Assembly: GCA_016271365.2 (NCBI GenBank)
Contig: CM057450.1
Location: forward strand, 1,803,896,967 to 1,803,960,966
Length of the DNA stretch: 64,000 nucleotides
Source: Neoceratodus forsteri
Lineage: Eukaryota; Chordata; Ceratodontiformes; Ceratodontidae
Direction of reading: 5' to 3'
This document shows, piece after piece, positions 43,620-54,405 of the stretch. A model generated the notes under the pieces. That model worked only from the letters and a program-made list of their open reading frames with translations, did not search any database and was not told the DNA's origin. Both the position numbers and the translations under genes were made by a program. Within the stretch, counting starts at the first letter, position 1. The number at the start of each line of letters is the position of its first letter.

Positions 43620-44550
43620 GGGTCTGTGCAGGGGGGCAGCATTTCTGACCTGGGTGTGGCCTTCCATTGCTGTATCTTCAGCATTTACAAATTCCTCAGC
43701 CTCCTGAACAGACATGCAAAAACATGGAGGTCACCCTGGTCTAGAGAGCCTGAGACAGGAAGGGAACAGATACACAAACTCCCATCCATGGTGACGAAGC
43801 ATTACCTTCCCATCAGAAAATCACTGGCATTTAGATTGCAGCTGGCGACTAAAATCTTCAAACGTGGACATATCCCGTGTCAGTTAGTATCGGGCTGTGA
43901 GATTTGGCTGCCTTTAGTACCCGCTCTTTATCCAGCTGTCATAGGTATTTTATTAGGAAGTGGCGCATTCTGTTCCCATCTTTTAGCTTCAGCCAAGTCC
44001 TATGGGCCCCTTCAATTTCCATGTTTGTGCCATGTCTCCCAGACCATGTTTTTGTGTTTTCTTTGCACCTTTCCTTGGATCTTTTCTCTCGAAACCTCAG
44101 CCAGTCCTATTACATGGAGATTAGAGCTCAGATCTATTCTTCTGATTGTCAAGTCCTTCATTTACTCTCAACTGTGATCTTGAGATGATCTCTGTCTCTA
44201 GTGACATCTGTCAGGGTACCTTCCAGAGTGCTGATATGGCTCTGTTTCATCGAGCCTTGCTGCATGGTTGGAGGAGGTTTCAGTAAGTTCCTAACAACAT
44301 TTTGCACATGTACAATTTGCACTGAGATATTTTTGAACCCCTGCTCTCATTTCTTTTTCAGGTGGTTAAGCAATGTTTCTTTGTTGTGCTGGGTTTTATT
44401 CATGGTGCTCTGTGCTGTGCCTGATGCACTCGCTGAGGACTGAGACCATGTGGGGCCTTCTGGTGCAGTAGGAGATGAGATTACTGGTGGTACAGCTACT
44501 TCAGAATTGAGCTTAGCCTGCTCTTTTTGTAATCTGTTAGCTGCCATTAG
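43620..44550 (-). pseudogene. L1 ORF1 (RNA-binding protein) fragment (L1-c)
   Basis: The minus strand gives an N-terminal MAANRLQKEQAK segment (44547), then an EIEGAHRTW...MRHFLIKYL block followed by QLDKERVLKAAKS (about 44020-43895). This corresponds to the IERAHR...RPRPIIVKFL..QDKERVLRAAR stretch at the RRM/CTD junction of L1 ORF1 (Transposase_22). ORF1p coats L1 RNA as trimers. Stops and frameshifts occur throughout. The sequence between 43436 and 43620 is not assigned. Confidence 0.65.
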
Positions 44551-45434
44551 TGAGTCAGGCTGATATTGGTAGTCGTTCTTTTTAAGTGCCGTTTTTCAAG
44601 GTTTTATGCTGTATTTAGATGGTAGTTTCCAGGCCATGCCTCCCTGGAGCAGCACACTGAAATAGCAGTAGTGATGGAAACTGTGGCAAACAATACCACT
44701 GACTTGCAGAATAAACACTACCTTACATTTAAGCGGGAAGAAATATTAGTGATGTATGTGCTAATAGTTTAAATACCTTTAGGGCTTGTGCTCTTTGCTG
44801 CAGCGTACTGTTTGTCTATCTATGTGTTCAGTAAAAGTGGTGATGCACTTATAAAAGACTGCTTGATATTTTCTCCTAAACAGAATATCTCCTCAGAATA
44901 TTAAGTTGTTCTCAGAAGTATACATTACATGAAAGAGCCCATCACCTTTGATGTAGGATAGAACATAACTGACAGGGGTCTGTGGACACATCTCCTTATT
45001 ATAGCTTGCAGTGTTACACTTTATTTAGTCAGTTTTATGCCTTCAGGGGCTACATTTTACACAGGAGCAACTCATCCCCATTTTGCTCCTGGAGCCAGAC
45101 TTCAAATGTTACTCCTGGAACTGAGTTCCCTTGGATTCTTCCCCATTTCCACTGCTGCCCATCCTTTAATTATATATTTTATTGGACTGTATTTTTATGT
45201 TGACTTGCTCACACACGGAGAAACATCTTGCCGTAGTAGCACTTTCAGAGGTGTGTCAATGTTGTGGCGAATGCAGGGGATGCTTTAGTCAGTGCGTCCC
45301 TCAGCCGCCAACCAGCGAGCATGCTGCTGATGACAGCAGTTTCAGAGAGAGCCACGGAGTTGAAAGAAATCTGCCGCTGCAATCAGAGACAGGCTCCTCA
45401 TTGCAGTGGCAGATGACACGCCTCCATTACATGC
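44551..45434. other. Unassigned spacer
   Basis: Nothing recognised. Short open frames have no domain or composition support. Confidence 0.4.
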
Positions 45435-45800
45435 CTTTCCTGGTGAAACATTTCAATAAATATGGTGACTCCTGCTGTCCATACACAATCCCCACAAACC
45501 TGACATTGAGGATGCCCAATTCCCATGTTGGCATGCCCCCCCACACACACATTATGTGACACACCTTAACTTGGTGGCTCCTGCCACCTGCCACATACTT
45601 CCAGAAAGCCGACATTGGGGTGCCTAATGCCCGTGTCAGCATCCCCCCTCTTAGTGTGTCTTTCCTGGTTAAACAGTTTCCTTTTTACGACACCTGGATT
45701 GCCTCCGATTGTCGGATATGTCAACCCATCTATATATTGCTTGTTGACATCAGGGTGCCTAATCCCCATGTCAGAATCCCCTAAACTGTGGCATACTGGG
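45435..45800. repeat. Degenerate direct repeat, ~110-150-bp unit, 3 copies
   Basis: Each unit has a segment TGACAT(T/C).GG.TGCC.AAT, CCC.TGTC(A/T)G.AT(G/C)CCC near 45499, 45610 and 45745, preceded by TTCCTGGT.AAACA.TT near 45435 and 45661. The units are strongly diverged. Confidence 0.5.
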
Positions 45801-45975
45801 AGCCCACCCCAGTGCATAATATTTTTTTTTGTGTGTAACCTGTGTAAATTAAGAAACCTTCCCACGAGGTCTCCTCCCAGAAACAAGAACATGGTCCACC
45901 ATTGTCTCCCTCATCCCTCCCCCATCCCACCCTCTCTCTGCACATTTGGCCATCGGCCATAACGCCATGCCATTT

Positions 45976-46300
45976 CATAGATACATAGATACATAGACAG
46001 TGTCGGCAGATAAGGGCCTATGGCCCACCTAGTCTGCCCATTTGAGCTTGTAAGTTCAGTTTGTTTTCCTAGAAGTCTATTTCCCCATACCCTGACCTCT
46101 AGAATTCCTTTATGTCTATCCCATGTATTCTTAAATCCTGATTGTTTCAGCCCCCACCACTTCCTCTGGCAGGGTGTTCCACTTGTCCACCACCTGTTCT
46201 GTGAAGATTTCTTTCTCATGTTTCTTCTGAACGTTCTTCCTCCAATCTTCATGCCCTGCGCTCTCTGAACATTTTTTCGCATGGCTAATAGGTTTTCCCG
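45976..46300 (-). mobile_element. CR1 LINE 3' end (CR1-h)
   Basis: The tail ACATAGATACATAGATACAT and GGCAGATAAGGGCC 3'-UTR are nearly identical to CR1-f (25440). The minus strand then reads MKIGGRTFRRNMRKKSS with the following IFTEQVVDKWNTLPEEVV (46250-46145). The 5' end is linked to an inverted piece of the same region (next entry). Confidence 0.85.
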
Positions 46301-46428
46301 CACCCTGTTCCGTGGGGTGCAGGAAAACACCATTTTTAAGCGAAAAAGATGTTTCAGGACTAGAGGGCACGGGATGAAGTTGGAAGGAGGACGTTTCAGA
46401 GGAAACATGAGAAAGAATTTCTTCACCT
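46301..46428 (+). mobile_element. Inverted CR1 segment joined to CR1-h
   Basis: The plus strand reads GVQENTIFKRKRCFRTRGHGM then KLEGGRFRGNMRKNFFT, the same CR1 ORF2 C-terminal region that CR1-h carries on the minus strand. The result is a partly palindromic junction around 46290-46310. An inverted 5' segment upstream of a sense 3' segment is what twin-primed reverse transcription produces, although the overlap of about 110 bases is larger than usual. Confidence 0.75.
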
Positions 46429-46446
46429 CACCCTACCCTCCAGACA

Positions 46447-46592
46447 CTGACAGGTGTCGTGGTGTGCCTTGGGGACTTTGGGCCTTATACTCACCCCATT
46501 CCATAAGGAAATATGCTGAGATGCATGAGGTATAAGAGAATGTGGTGCACGTTGGGGCTGAAGACCCCAAGGCACATCTCAATGCCTGTCAC
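46447..46592. repeat. Imperfect inverted repeat (small MITE-like)
   Basis: The arms TGACAGGTGTCGTGGTGTGC-CTTGGGG (46448-46474) and CCCCAAGGCACATCTCAATG-CCTGTCA (about 46564-46590) pair imperfectly. A third related piece CCCAAGTCACACCCAATGCC lies at 46640-46659. No clear target duplication. Confidence 0.5.
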
Positions 46593-46659
46593 TGGCTGCA
46601 GGGTGGGGGCGAATGGCGTGAGCATTACAGCCGATGATCCCAAGTCACACCCAATGCCT

Positions 46660-47380
46660 GTCACAGTCTCTAAAGAGTAGGGTTTATGTTTGAAACCCTA
46701 ACACTCTGGCTGTTTGTTGGCATTTTGCTCCAGATTTTAAAAATGAGCTTTGTGACCCCACCTCATGAACAGTGGCGCTATCATTTCTTTACTCAATCCC
46801 AAAAGGTGGCTTTGCTGGCGGCCTACGCCATTTGGCTACAGGTGTGAAAACACATTTCTGGCAGGAAATACTGGTTTGGGTCCCCATACCCATCCCAATT
46901 CCTCTCCCCATCCCCTCCTACTCCCTGCACTCAAGGGCCCTTACACCATCTCCCTTCCCCACCCACACTCCTCAGCTGGAAAATCTGCTTTCTCATATTG
47001 CCTTCCCTCCCTCTGAAACCAGCTACCTTCCTCCTTCATCCGTCTCTCTCACCCTCCCTTCCCTCTGTTAGGCATTTGCTAAAACTGCTCCCTCCTGCCA
47101 ACCTCTACTTGAACCCTCCTCTGTGATGCTGACCACCCCATACCTTTGCCTCCCCAAACTACTTGCTTTTAGCTATTTCACTGGAAATTTAACAGCCAGT
47201 TTGACTCCTCTCAGCACCAGCTCAGCCTCCCTTCCTACAGGCACTAAGCACTTTTCACTGTGTCCCTTTACAGAGCGATTTGTATGTTCAGTTATTTGTC
47301 CTCTGCTTTTTACATTGTTTTGCCATCTTGCAGTCAATTTTTGTATTTTATGTCATCTTCATTGTAACCACATCATCTGA
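46660..47380. other. C/T-rich stretch, possible LINE 3' region
   Basis: The plus strand is pyrimidine-rich, so many frames are open. The segment 47010-47110 (SPSLPSVRHLLKLLPPANLY) could be the very end of an L2-like ORF2, followed by an AT-rich 3' part, but no diagnostic block is present. Confidence 0.3.
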
Positions 47381-47394
47381 CTGGTTGTATTTCT

Positions 47395-47933
47395 TTTTTT
47401 TTTTTTATATTTCTATTTACTCTCCTTCCCAAGCCCCTACGTTCCACATCTTCGGGAGTCGACAAGGCATCTTGTCCCCTTCTTACCTCCAGGTGCTCCC
47501 CCATCAAGCTGTGGTTGTTCCCCCCAGGAGGTGATGAAGTGAGGTATTTACACCCTGAATTTTAGTGTTCCATTGGGCCACCATGGAGGTAGAGGTTGGG
47601 GATCAGTGCCAGCGCTCCGTCTCCCCGGAACATAGGAGGCTGATTTTCCATTTTCTGTGGAGCGTGACTTGCGCCTGGGCGGCAAGGCGCTAATGCTGAT
47701 GTCCATCATGCTCCTCCCCTCTCTGTATGACTGATGTTGGCTATAGCTCTGGCTTCCACCAGAGGCCAGCCAAGCACCAACCCTTGCCCCCCCTCCCTCC
47801 CTGGAGAAGGCGAGCAGCCCGTGGGTGCTTAGCCTCCTCCCCTGGCCATCCCTCCAGTCCCTGGGCTCATTCACAAACCAGGTCGCTCGCATTGCGAGTG
47901 GTAGCGCTACCACTGCACCGGCAGGCCAGCCGG
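47395..47933 (-). mobile_element. Long tRNA-derived SINE, copy H
   Basis: The minus-strand copy of 539 bases has a perfect 14-base target duplication CTGGTTGTATTTCT (47381-47394, 47934-47947). It carries the clearest tRNA-like head: CCGGTGCAGTGGTAGCGCTA then CCACTCGCAATGCGAGCGAC and CTGGTTTGTGAATG (47921-47870), with A-box and B-box-like segments and a short anticodon-stem-like CTCGCAATGCGAG. The head resembles tRNA-Ala. The A-tail is 47395-47406. The perfect duplication suggests a relatively young insertion. Confidence 0.9.
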
Positions 47934-47947
47934 CTGGTTGTATTTCT

Positions 47948-48790
47948 ATGTAACTGTGTTCTCCCCATCTCTTGGGTCTAATGCATGAAGTGGACAGAAA
48001 ACAACTGCTGGGTCTCTAAGGGTCATAGTCAAGGACTGTTTCATGGTGCTCAGAAACATGGAATTCCATTCTGACCATCCTGGATTCCAGGATTTTACCA
48101 GTATTTCAGAATCCGATATCCGGGAATTTACCAGTTATCCAAAACAGAATATTTTTCACATATTTTAGTTAACAGTTTGTCACAATGTTTGTATCATGTT
48201 TAAGTTACCTAAGCAGAATACAAGATTTAATCTCATACTGCATTGTATTATAGCTACCCAAGTTCTGCCTCTACCAGCAGGCAAGGCTGGTGACTGTGAA
48301 ACTCCAGTAGTCTAACCAGCATACTAATTAAAATGTTACCTTGCCGATACAAGCCATCAGGTGAAATTAAGTGGCCCCACTGCAGCAGTAACATTTTTCT
48401 AGCAAGCAGGTACCAATTTCAACCCCCATTTTATACCGAATAAACACTAAAGTGTCATCTTCGTTTTCATGATGTATATTAAATATAATCCATGTTTGCG
48501 ATGTAATAAAACTTCTCCAAGCTAAATTTCAATTAGAGTGATTTATTTGAAATTTACAATGATATTCACACATGCAAAAAAAAAACAATTCAAGTAGAGG
48601 TGATTGGCTACGTATGCTACATAAACTAATAACGTACCAGGTTAATGACAAACCCAGAATCTAACACATAGCTACCAAATGCAAAGGTTACATAAGCAAC
48701 CCCATTAAGGCTGGATATTACATGTAAAGCTATACTTTACTGTACATGGAAGTGGTGTTTTATTGCAGTGGAGCACCATTTTTTACAATA
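47948..48790. other. Unassigned spacer
   Basis: Mostly AT-rich single-copy-like sequence with short internal repeats ATTTTACCAGTATTTCAGAATCC / AATTTACCAGTTATCCAAAAC (48092-48149). No coding block. Confidence 0.4.
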
Positions 48791-50345
48791 TAGAAACATA
48801 GAAACACAGAATTTGATGGCAGATAAAGACCGCTTGGCCCACCCAGTCTGCCCATTTCCTTACCTAATGGATAAGCTGCAGATCCTAGTTAACCAGCAGC
48901 CTACTTCTTTCTACCCCCAACCCCTAGAATTGCCTTATGACTGTCCCATGCATGCTTGAATTCAACCACTGTTTTGACTCCCACAACCTCCTCCGGAGGC
49001 ACGTTCCGGCCATCCACAACCCTCTCTGTGAAAAAATACTTCCTTACATTACCTCTGAGCACTTCCCCATCTTCAAATTGTGCCCTTGTTCCTGCACACT
49101 CTTTTGAAAGATGCTACCTCTTGGACTTTGTTGATTCCTTGAGGTACTTGGAAGTTTCTATCATATCCCCTCTCCTCCTTTCCTCAAGCTATACATATCA
49201 AGCTCCTTAGTCTCTCTTCATATGTCTTCTGGTGCAGACCCTGCACCATTTTAGTTGCCCTCCTCTGGACAGCTTCCATCTTGTCTATGTCCTTGAGGAG
49301 ACTGGGTCTCCAGAACTGCACACAGTACTCCAGATGGGGTCTCACCAGCTGTCTGTACAGAGGGATAACAACTTCCTGTTTTCTACTGGTGATGCCTCTC
49401 CCTATGCATCCCAGTATCTCCCAGCCCTCCTTACTGCCCTCTCACATTGCTTGCCCACCTTTAAGTCATCTGATATGACTACCCCCAGGTCCCTTTCCAT
49501 TTTTGTTGTTGTTAGTATCTCACCCCCATTGTGTGCTCTTCCCCTGGGTTTTTGTTTCCCAGGTGCAATACCTTGCACTTCTTAGCATTGAATCTAAGCT
49601 GCCATACATTTGACCATTCCTCTAACCTTGCCATGTCCCTTCTCATCCTTTCCACCCCACCTTGAGCATCAACTATGTTGCAGATCTTTGTGTCATCTGC
49701 AAAGAGACATACTTTTCCTTCCAGTCCCTCTGCAATGTCACTTATAAAGACATTGAAGAGGACCTGTCCCAATACTGAACCCTGCAGTACCCAACTAGTA
49801 ACCCCCCTTTCTTCAGAGTGGACTCCATTTACTATTACCCTCTGTGTCCTATTCTCCAGCCAATTCTTTACCCAGGCTATTATCTTGGGACCTACTCCCA
49901 GGCTGGCTAACTTGTATATTAATCTTTTGTGTGGGACTGAGTCAAATGCCTTGCTAAAGTCTAGGTAGGCCATATCCACAGCCCCTCCCTGATCTATTAC
50001 TTTGGTCACCCAGTCAAAAAATCATTAGATTCATCTGGCATGACCTCCCGCTGTGAATCCATGCTGCCTTGGGCCCTGTGCCCTCTGGCCTTTAGGTACT
50101 CAACAATTATTTCCTTCAGAAGTGATTCCATCATTTTCCCTATCACTGAGGTTAAACTAACAGGTCTGTAGTTTCCTGCTTCTGCCCTGCTCCCACTTTT
50201 GTGAAGGGGAATCACATCTGCCCTTCTCCAGTCCTCAGGTACCACCCCATCCTCCCATGATTTGTAAAAGAGGGTAGTCAGTGGTGTCACTAGTTCTACC
50301 CTTTTAGAATTCTGGGAGACTAGTTGATAGGGAATTTCAGGAGTA
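48791..50345 (-). mobile_element. CR1 LINE 3' half (CR1-i)
   Basis: The minus strand encodes GVVPEDWRRADVIPLHKSGS (about 50250-50190), NYRPVSLTSVIGKMMESLLK (about 50180-50120), DMAYLDFSKAFDSVPHKRLI (about 49975-49915) and VLQGSVLGQVLFNVFISDI (about 49785-49730; V replaces P of PQG). LFADDTKI has FADD at 49692-49703, followed by WQLRFNAKKCKVLHLGNKNP. The 3' UTR has GGCAGATAAAGACC and CCCAGTCTGCCCA (48820-48855). One frameshift near 50008 separates two long frames, so it is one of the younger CR1 copies. It abuts the L1-d copy at 50345. Confidence 0.85.
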
Positions 50346-53280
50346 TATTTCATCCAGACTTTCTCTCTTCTTCTCTGAAAATGCAGATCTGGAAATCTCA
50401 GAGGCAATGCAATGGAATGTGATGAAGGCCACCATCCGGGGGGAAATAATAGCATATTCTACTAAAAAACATAGAGAAAGAGAGGCAGAATACAAAAAAT
50501 TATCAAGCCAATTACTAGATCTCCAGCTTTTGTACCGGGAGGGAGATGTGGATCTACAGAAACAAATTAGAGACATAAAGGCTGCTTTACAGCGGATTAA
50601 GGTTCAGCAATCTTCATCAGTCAGTACACGATGGGGGTCCTTGTGGTATTAAGAAATTGGCACATAGACTACGAGCTCGGAAGAGTTCCTCCACTATTTT
50701 AAAACATAAGAATTTATTGACAGGGGTAATACACCACTCTGAAAGTCATATACAACAGGCCTTTTCTGATTTCTATTTAAAACTATGCTCCCCAGGCCCG
50801 TCCCACTGCCAAAATAAATCTCAACAATTCCTCAATCTAGCGAATCTTCCAACTCTGTCTCCCCTACATATCAAAACACTGAAATCTTCTGTCTCTACCT
50901 TAGAGATAGAGGAGACTATCAAAAAGTTCAATCCTGAGCACTGCCCTGGGTCAGATGGTTTTACCTCAGAGTGGTACAAGAAATTCCTCAGGGAGCTAAC
51001 TCCTAAATTACTTCTGCTATTTAATGACATCTCCCGGGGTGGTCTTCCTCCCCCTTCCTGGGACTTTGCTACAATAGCCCCTATTCTCAAACCAAATAAG
51101 GATCCTTCAGACCCAGGATCCTATCGCCCCATTCAATTCTCAATGTAGACTATAAAATCTATATGGCCATACTGGCATCTAGACTAGAACCTATTATTTC
51201 ACAAATTATACACCCTGATCAATTTGGCTTAATCAAAAATAGAAATACTTCCGACAACATTAGTAGAGTATTGGTCCTCCAGGAATATGTTGCACTAGAC
51301 AAATCCCATCTGCATTTATTAGCCTCGATGCTGAAAAGGCCTTTGACTGTGTTTGATGGTCTTTCCTATGGGATACCTCTGAGAGCCTTTCAGTTCCCCT
51401 CTTTCATAACAAGTCTAATTAACCTGTATAAATCCCCAAGAGCCTATGTTCGCACCAACAGTACATTATCTCCCCTATTCCGCTTGGCAGGGGAACAAGA
51501 CAGGGTTGTCCCTTGTCACCTTACCTGTTTGCAATATTTCTCAAACCCTTGGCGTCTGTCTTACGAAGTACTTCTCAAGTGGAGGGGATATAGATAGGTC
51601 AACAAGTATACAACATAAGTATGTTTGCTGATGATGTGCTCTTGACCTCAGTGACCCCCCCAGTGTCCATCCCTGCCACGTGGAGAATTTTGTCCCTTTT
51701 TGAAAATATTTATTGTTTCAAATTAAACGTCTCTAAAACTGAAATCCTTATATTTATCTTTACACCTACTCAACAACTGAAGAGGGCTTTCCCCTTTAAG
51801 TTGTTGTCAACCAAAATAAAATATTTAGGTCTCCAGGTATCACTCAATCCAGCTGTTTTAGAGACTATTAACTATGAATCCCTTACCCTGCAGATCCAAA
51901 TGGATTTGGATAAATTGCCAATAGGGTTTTTTCCGTTCCATCAAAGAATCACGATAGTTCGTAAATATTTTACCCCGACTATTATACTTACTTCAGACCA
52001 TCCCTTTTTTTCCCCCTCGAAACACTATTTTAAATCCTGGAATAGAATGATTTCTGGCTTCTTATGGGGTACAAATCGTCCAAGAATTAGGCTTTCGATT
52101 TTAAAGATATCATTGTCCCGAAGGGGCTTTAATCTCCCAGATTTTGGTTTATATGCCCAAGGAGCCTTTTTAAGAATAGTGGTACTGTGGTTGACAAGAG
52201 TCCTATTTCTCTCCTTGGAAAACCATAGAATACCACCTGAATGATCTCTTCGACATCAAGACAATCTTGTTCTCCTCGGATGAGAGATCAGTTAAGGCCT
52301 CAGACTTGACAAAAATCACATCTCACACCTACAAGCTCCGGAAACGAATGAGAAAATCTGGCCTGATTCTTAAGGTCTACGAACATTGTAAGCTCATATC
52401 TCAGGATGAAACGTTTGTCCCAATTCACATAGACCATGTATTTTTCTCTTGGAGGGGGATTGGACTCTCTCACATTTACCAATTTCTCTCCCTGTGGTGT
52501 ATTATTCCCTTTGATAAATTACAGTCCCAGTATCCACTTAGCAACTCGGAATTGTTCCATTATTTCCAAATCCGTAATCATATTCTCCGTGATAGAATTA
52601 TACAGCCTAAAATTCCCTTCCCTAGTTCTGATTTATTAAAGTTATTTATTGAGGCAACTAAGGGTAACTTGGGGACACATCTTATTGGTCTAATCTGTTG
52701 AGAGCTGAGGAATTAACTCCCAGAGTCACTACATCTATTCTCTGTGAATGGGACAAGGATCTTAGTTTAGATATTTCAGATGAAGAGTGGTCGGGCACTG
52801 CATTGAATGAGGTGAGGTCAATATTATCTCCCCTGTGGAGGAATTTGCATGGAAGTGCCGCTCCCAATTTTTCGGGCCCCGGCTGTCCTCCTCAGGTACC
52901 TCCTGGAGGCCTGGGCAATGTTGGAGGGCTTCTAGATGCGGATAGCCACTTTGGATCAGTCTTTTGCTCTGTCCCCATCTTATGCTGTATTGGCTTTCTC
53001 TCAAAATGAACTCTCAACCCTGTTTAAGGAACCCTAGAACTCACAGCTGAACAAGTATTATTGGGGATTTATCCGGATCATGCTCCTCCACGGGGGGGGG
53101 GGCACCCTGCTACCAGTTTGTTTTATAGCAGCAAAAAAGGCAATTACAAGACATTGGATGACATCTGTGATACACTCAGCACACAGAAATGGAGAAAGAT
53201 TATGTCCAAAATATACCAAACAGAGAGTTTTAATGCTGAGATGCAGGGTAGAGGTATATCTCTCATGCTGAGGTGGTAGG
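50346..53280 (+). pseudogene. L1-d ORF2 reverse transcriptase and C-terminal region
   Basis: The linker AMQWNVMKATIRGEIIAYST (about 50404-50464) comes first. RT blocks follow: CPGSDGFTSEWYKKF (about 50943-50987), ATIAPILKPNKDPSDPGSYR (about 51070-51130), HPDQFGLIKNRNTSDNI (about 51211-51261), an eroded AEKAFD region (about 51335) and FADD (51624-51635). IKYLGLQVSL (about 51819-51848) and WNRMISGFLWG then follow. The C-terminal QYPLSNSELFHYFQIRNHIL block is at about 52530-52590. Frameshifts lie near 51150, 51590-51620 and 52245-52265. The catalytic FADD is intact, other lesions make it non-functional. Confidence 0.8.
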
Positions 53281-53633
53281 GATGGTCTATTATAGCTCTC
53301 TTGCAGACCCCAATTTCTGCCCATGATAATAATTAAAGAGGAAGATTTATAAAATATTTTGCCTGATAAAACATTTCAGGCTGCCTTAACGGGAATGATT
53401 AGAGGGATGCCTTGGTAACCTGGGAATATTATCTCTGAGAGTGGGTGACATGGGATAGACCCCAGTGAACTAAATAAGCTGTGAACTAGCTGGCTTAAAT
53501 CTAATGTTACCCTCAGTGATGTATTGTTTGTCTAGACTAACAAGCAAAGACAGTTGATACAACATTTGATATCAATGTATAACATTTCTTCTGTATTTAT
53601 GTGGAAAACTTGAAATAAAAAGAAATAAAAAAG
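50346..53633 (+). mobile_element. L1/Tx1-like LINE 3' part (L1-d)
   Basis: The plus-strand element runs from the EN-RT linker to a short A-rich 3' end (GAAATAAAAAGAAATAAAAAAGG, 53611-53633). It is 5'-truncated or cut by CR1-i at its upstream edge. Its wording differs from L1-a (for example RPRIRLSILKISLSRRGFNL), indicating another subfamily. Confidence 0.85.
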
Positions 53634-54030
53634 GCTTATGGTGCATTTTTTAGTGGAAAAAATATTTTGTTTTGCTGTTTCTACAGCACAGAACTAAAAC
53701 TAAATTATCTATTATTCCTTGCATACCACCACTGGAAAGGTAATTTTATGCTGAATAATTTTGCCACTCATACTTTGTGTCTAGCACTTACGGTTTTTGT
53801 ACTATTAGCATTTGTTTGTGGCATGCCAATTATGGCTTGATTTTGCTTAGAAAGGCCCAGGACTCACTGTTTACAGTGCACAGGAGACAAGTGCTGCAAC
53901 TTTAGAGAGTTCCTGTGGAGGCAATGAGTTAAATCTTTCAGCCTCCCCAACTAATTTGTGCTCATTATGACACTGCTTTCTACTACCAGCTCTGCCATGT
54001 GGCTTGTGCTGTAACACTAGCCCCATCGTT
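53634..54030. other. Unassigned AT-rich spacer
   Basis: Nothing recognised between the L1-d tail and the L2-b 5' region. Confidence 0.4.
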
Positions 54031-54114
54031 TTGCTGGGGATGCCATGTCTCCCAACATGGTGAGCCAGAACCACCTCTTACCTGGCTTCTCACCTTAGCC
54101 CCCCACCTCTACCA

Positions 54115-54402
54115 ATGTACCACCCCCTCACTGCACCCGATAGACTATGCTCCCCACCCACATCTCCCCCTATTGGCGCTGCCATGGTAAGGCAGTGGAC
54201 ACTACTCTGCCTTTCCTCTCCCTCACTACAGGACCTACCCATCCCCGTCTCCATATGCTGCTGTTCCCCCTCCCAACTAGTGCCTAAGCTGATGAAGAAG
54301 CAACTAAAATTGGCATCTTTGTGCATCCTCCTGTTCCTGCTCCTCCTCTCACGAGACGTCCACCCAACCGGACCCCCAAGGTTACTGTTCCTAAGGATCT
54401 AA
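54115..54402 (+). pseudogene. L2-b N-terminal leader with 2A-like peptide
   Basis: A 95-codon frame begins with a Pro/Cys-rich segment (PLTAPDRLCSPPTSPPIG). It reaches a strongly hydrophobic run LASLCILLFLLLLS (about residues 66-79), followed by RDVHPTGPP (54352-54378). Compared with the 2A core DVExNPGP one proline codon is missing and E and N are changed to H and T, so skipping is not expected in this copy. The EN domain begins downstream in another frame. The same hydrophobic-leader-plus-2A plan is seen in L2-a. Confidence 0.6.
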
Positions 54403-54405
54403 TAG

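Noticed and set aside
47870..47933. A genuine tRNA-Ala gene
   Set aside because: The acceptor and T arms do not close and the segment is the 5' end of a SINE with TSD and A-tail.
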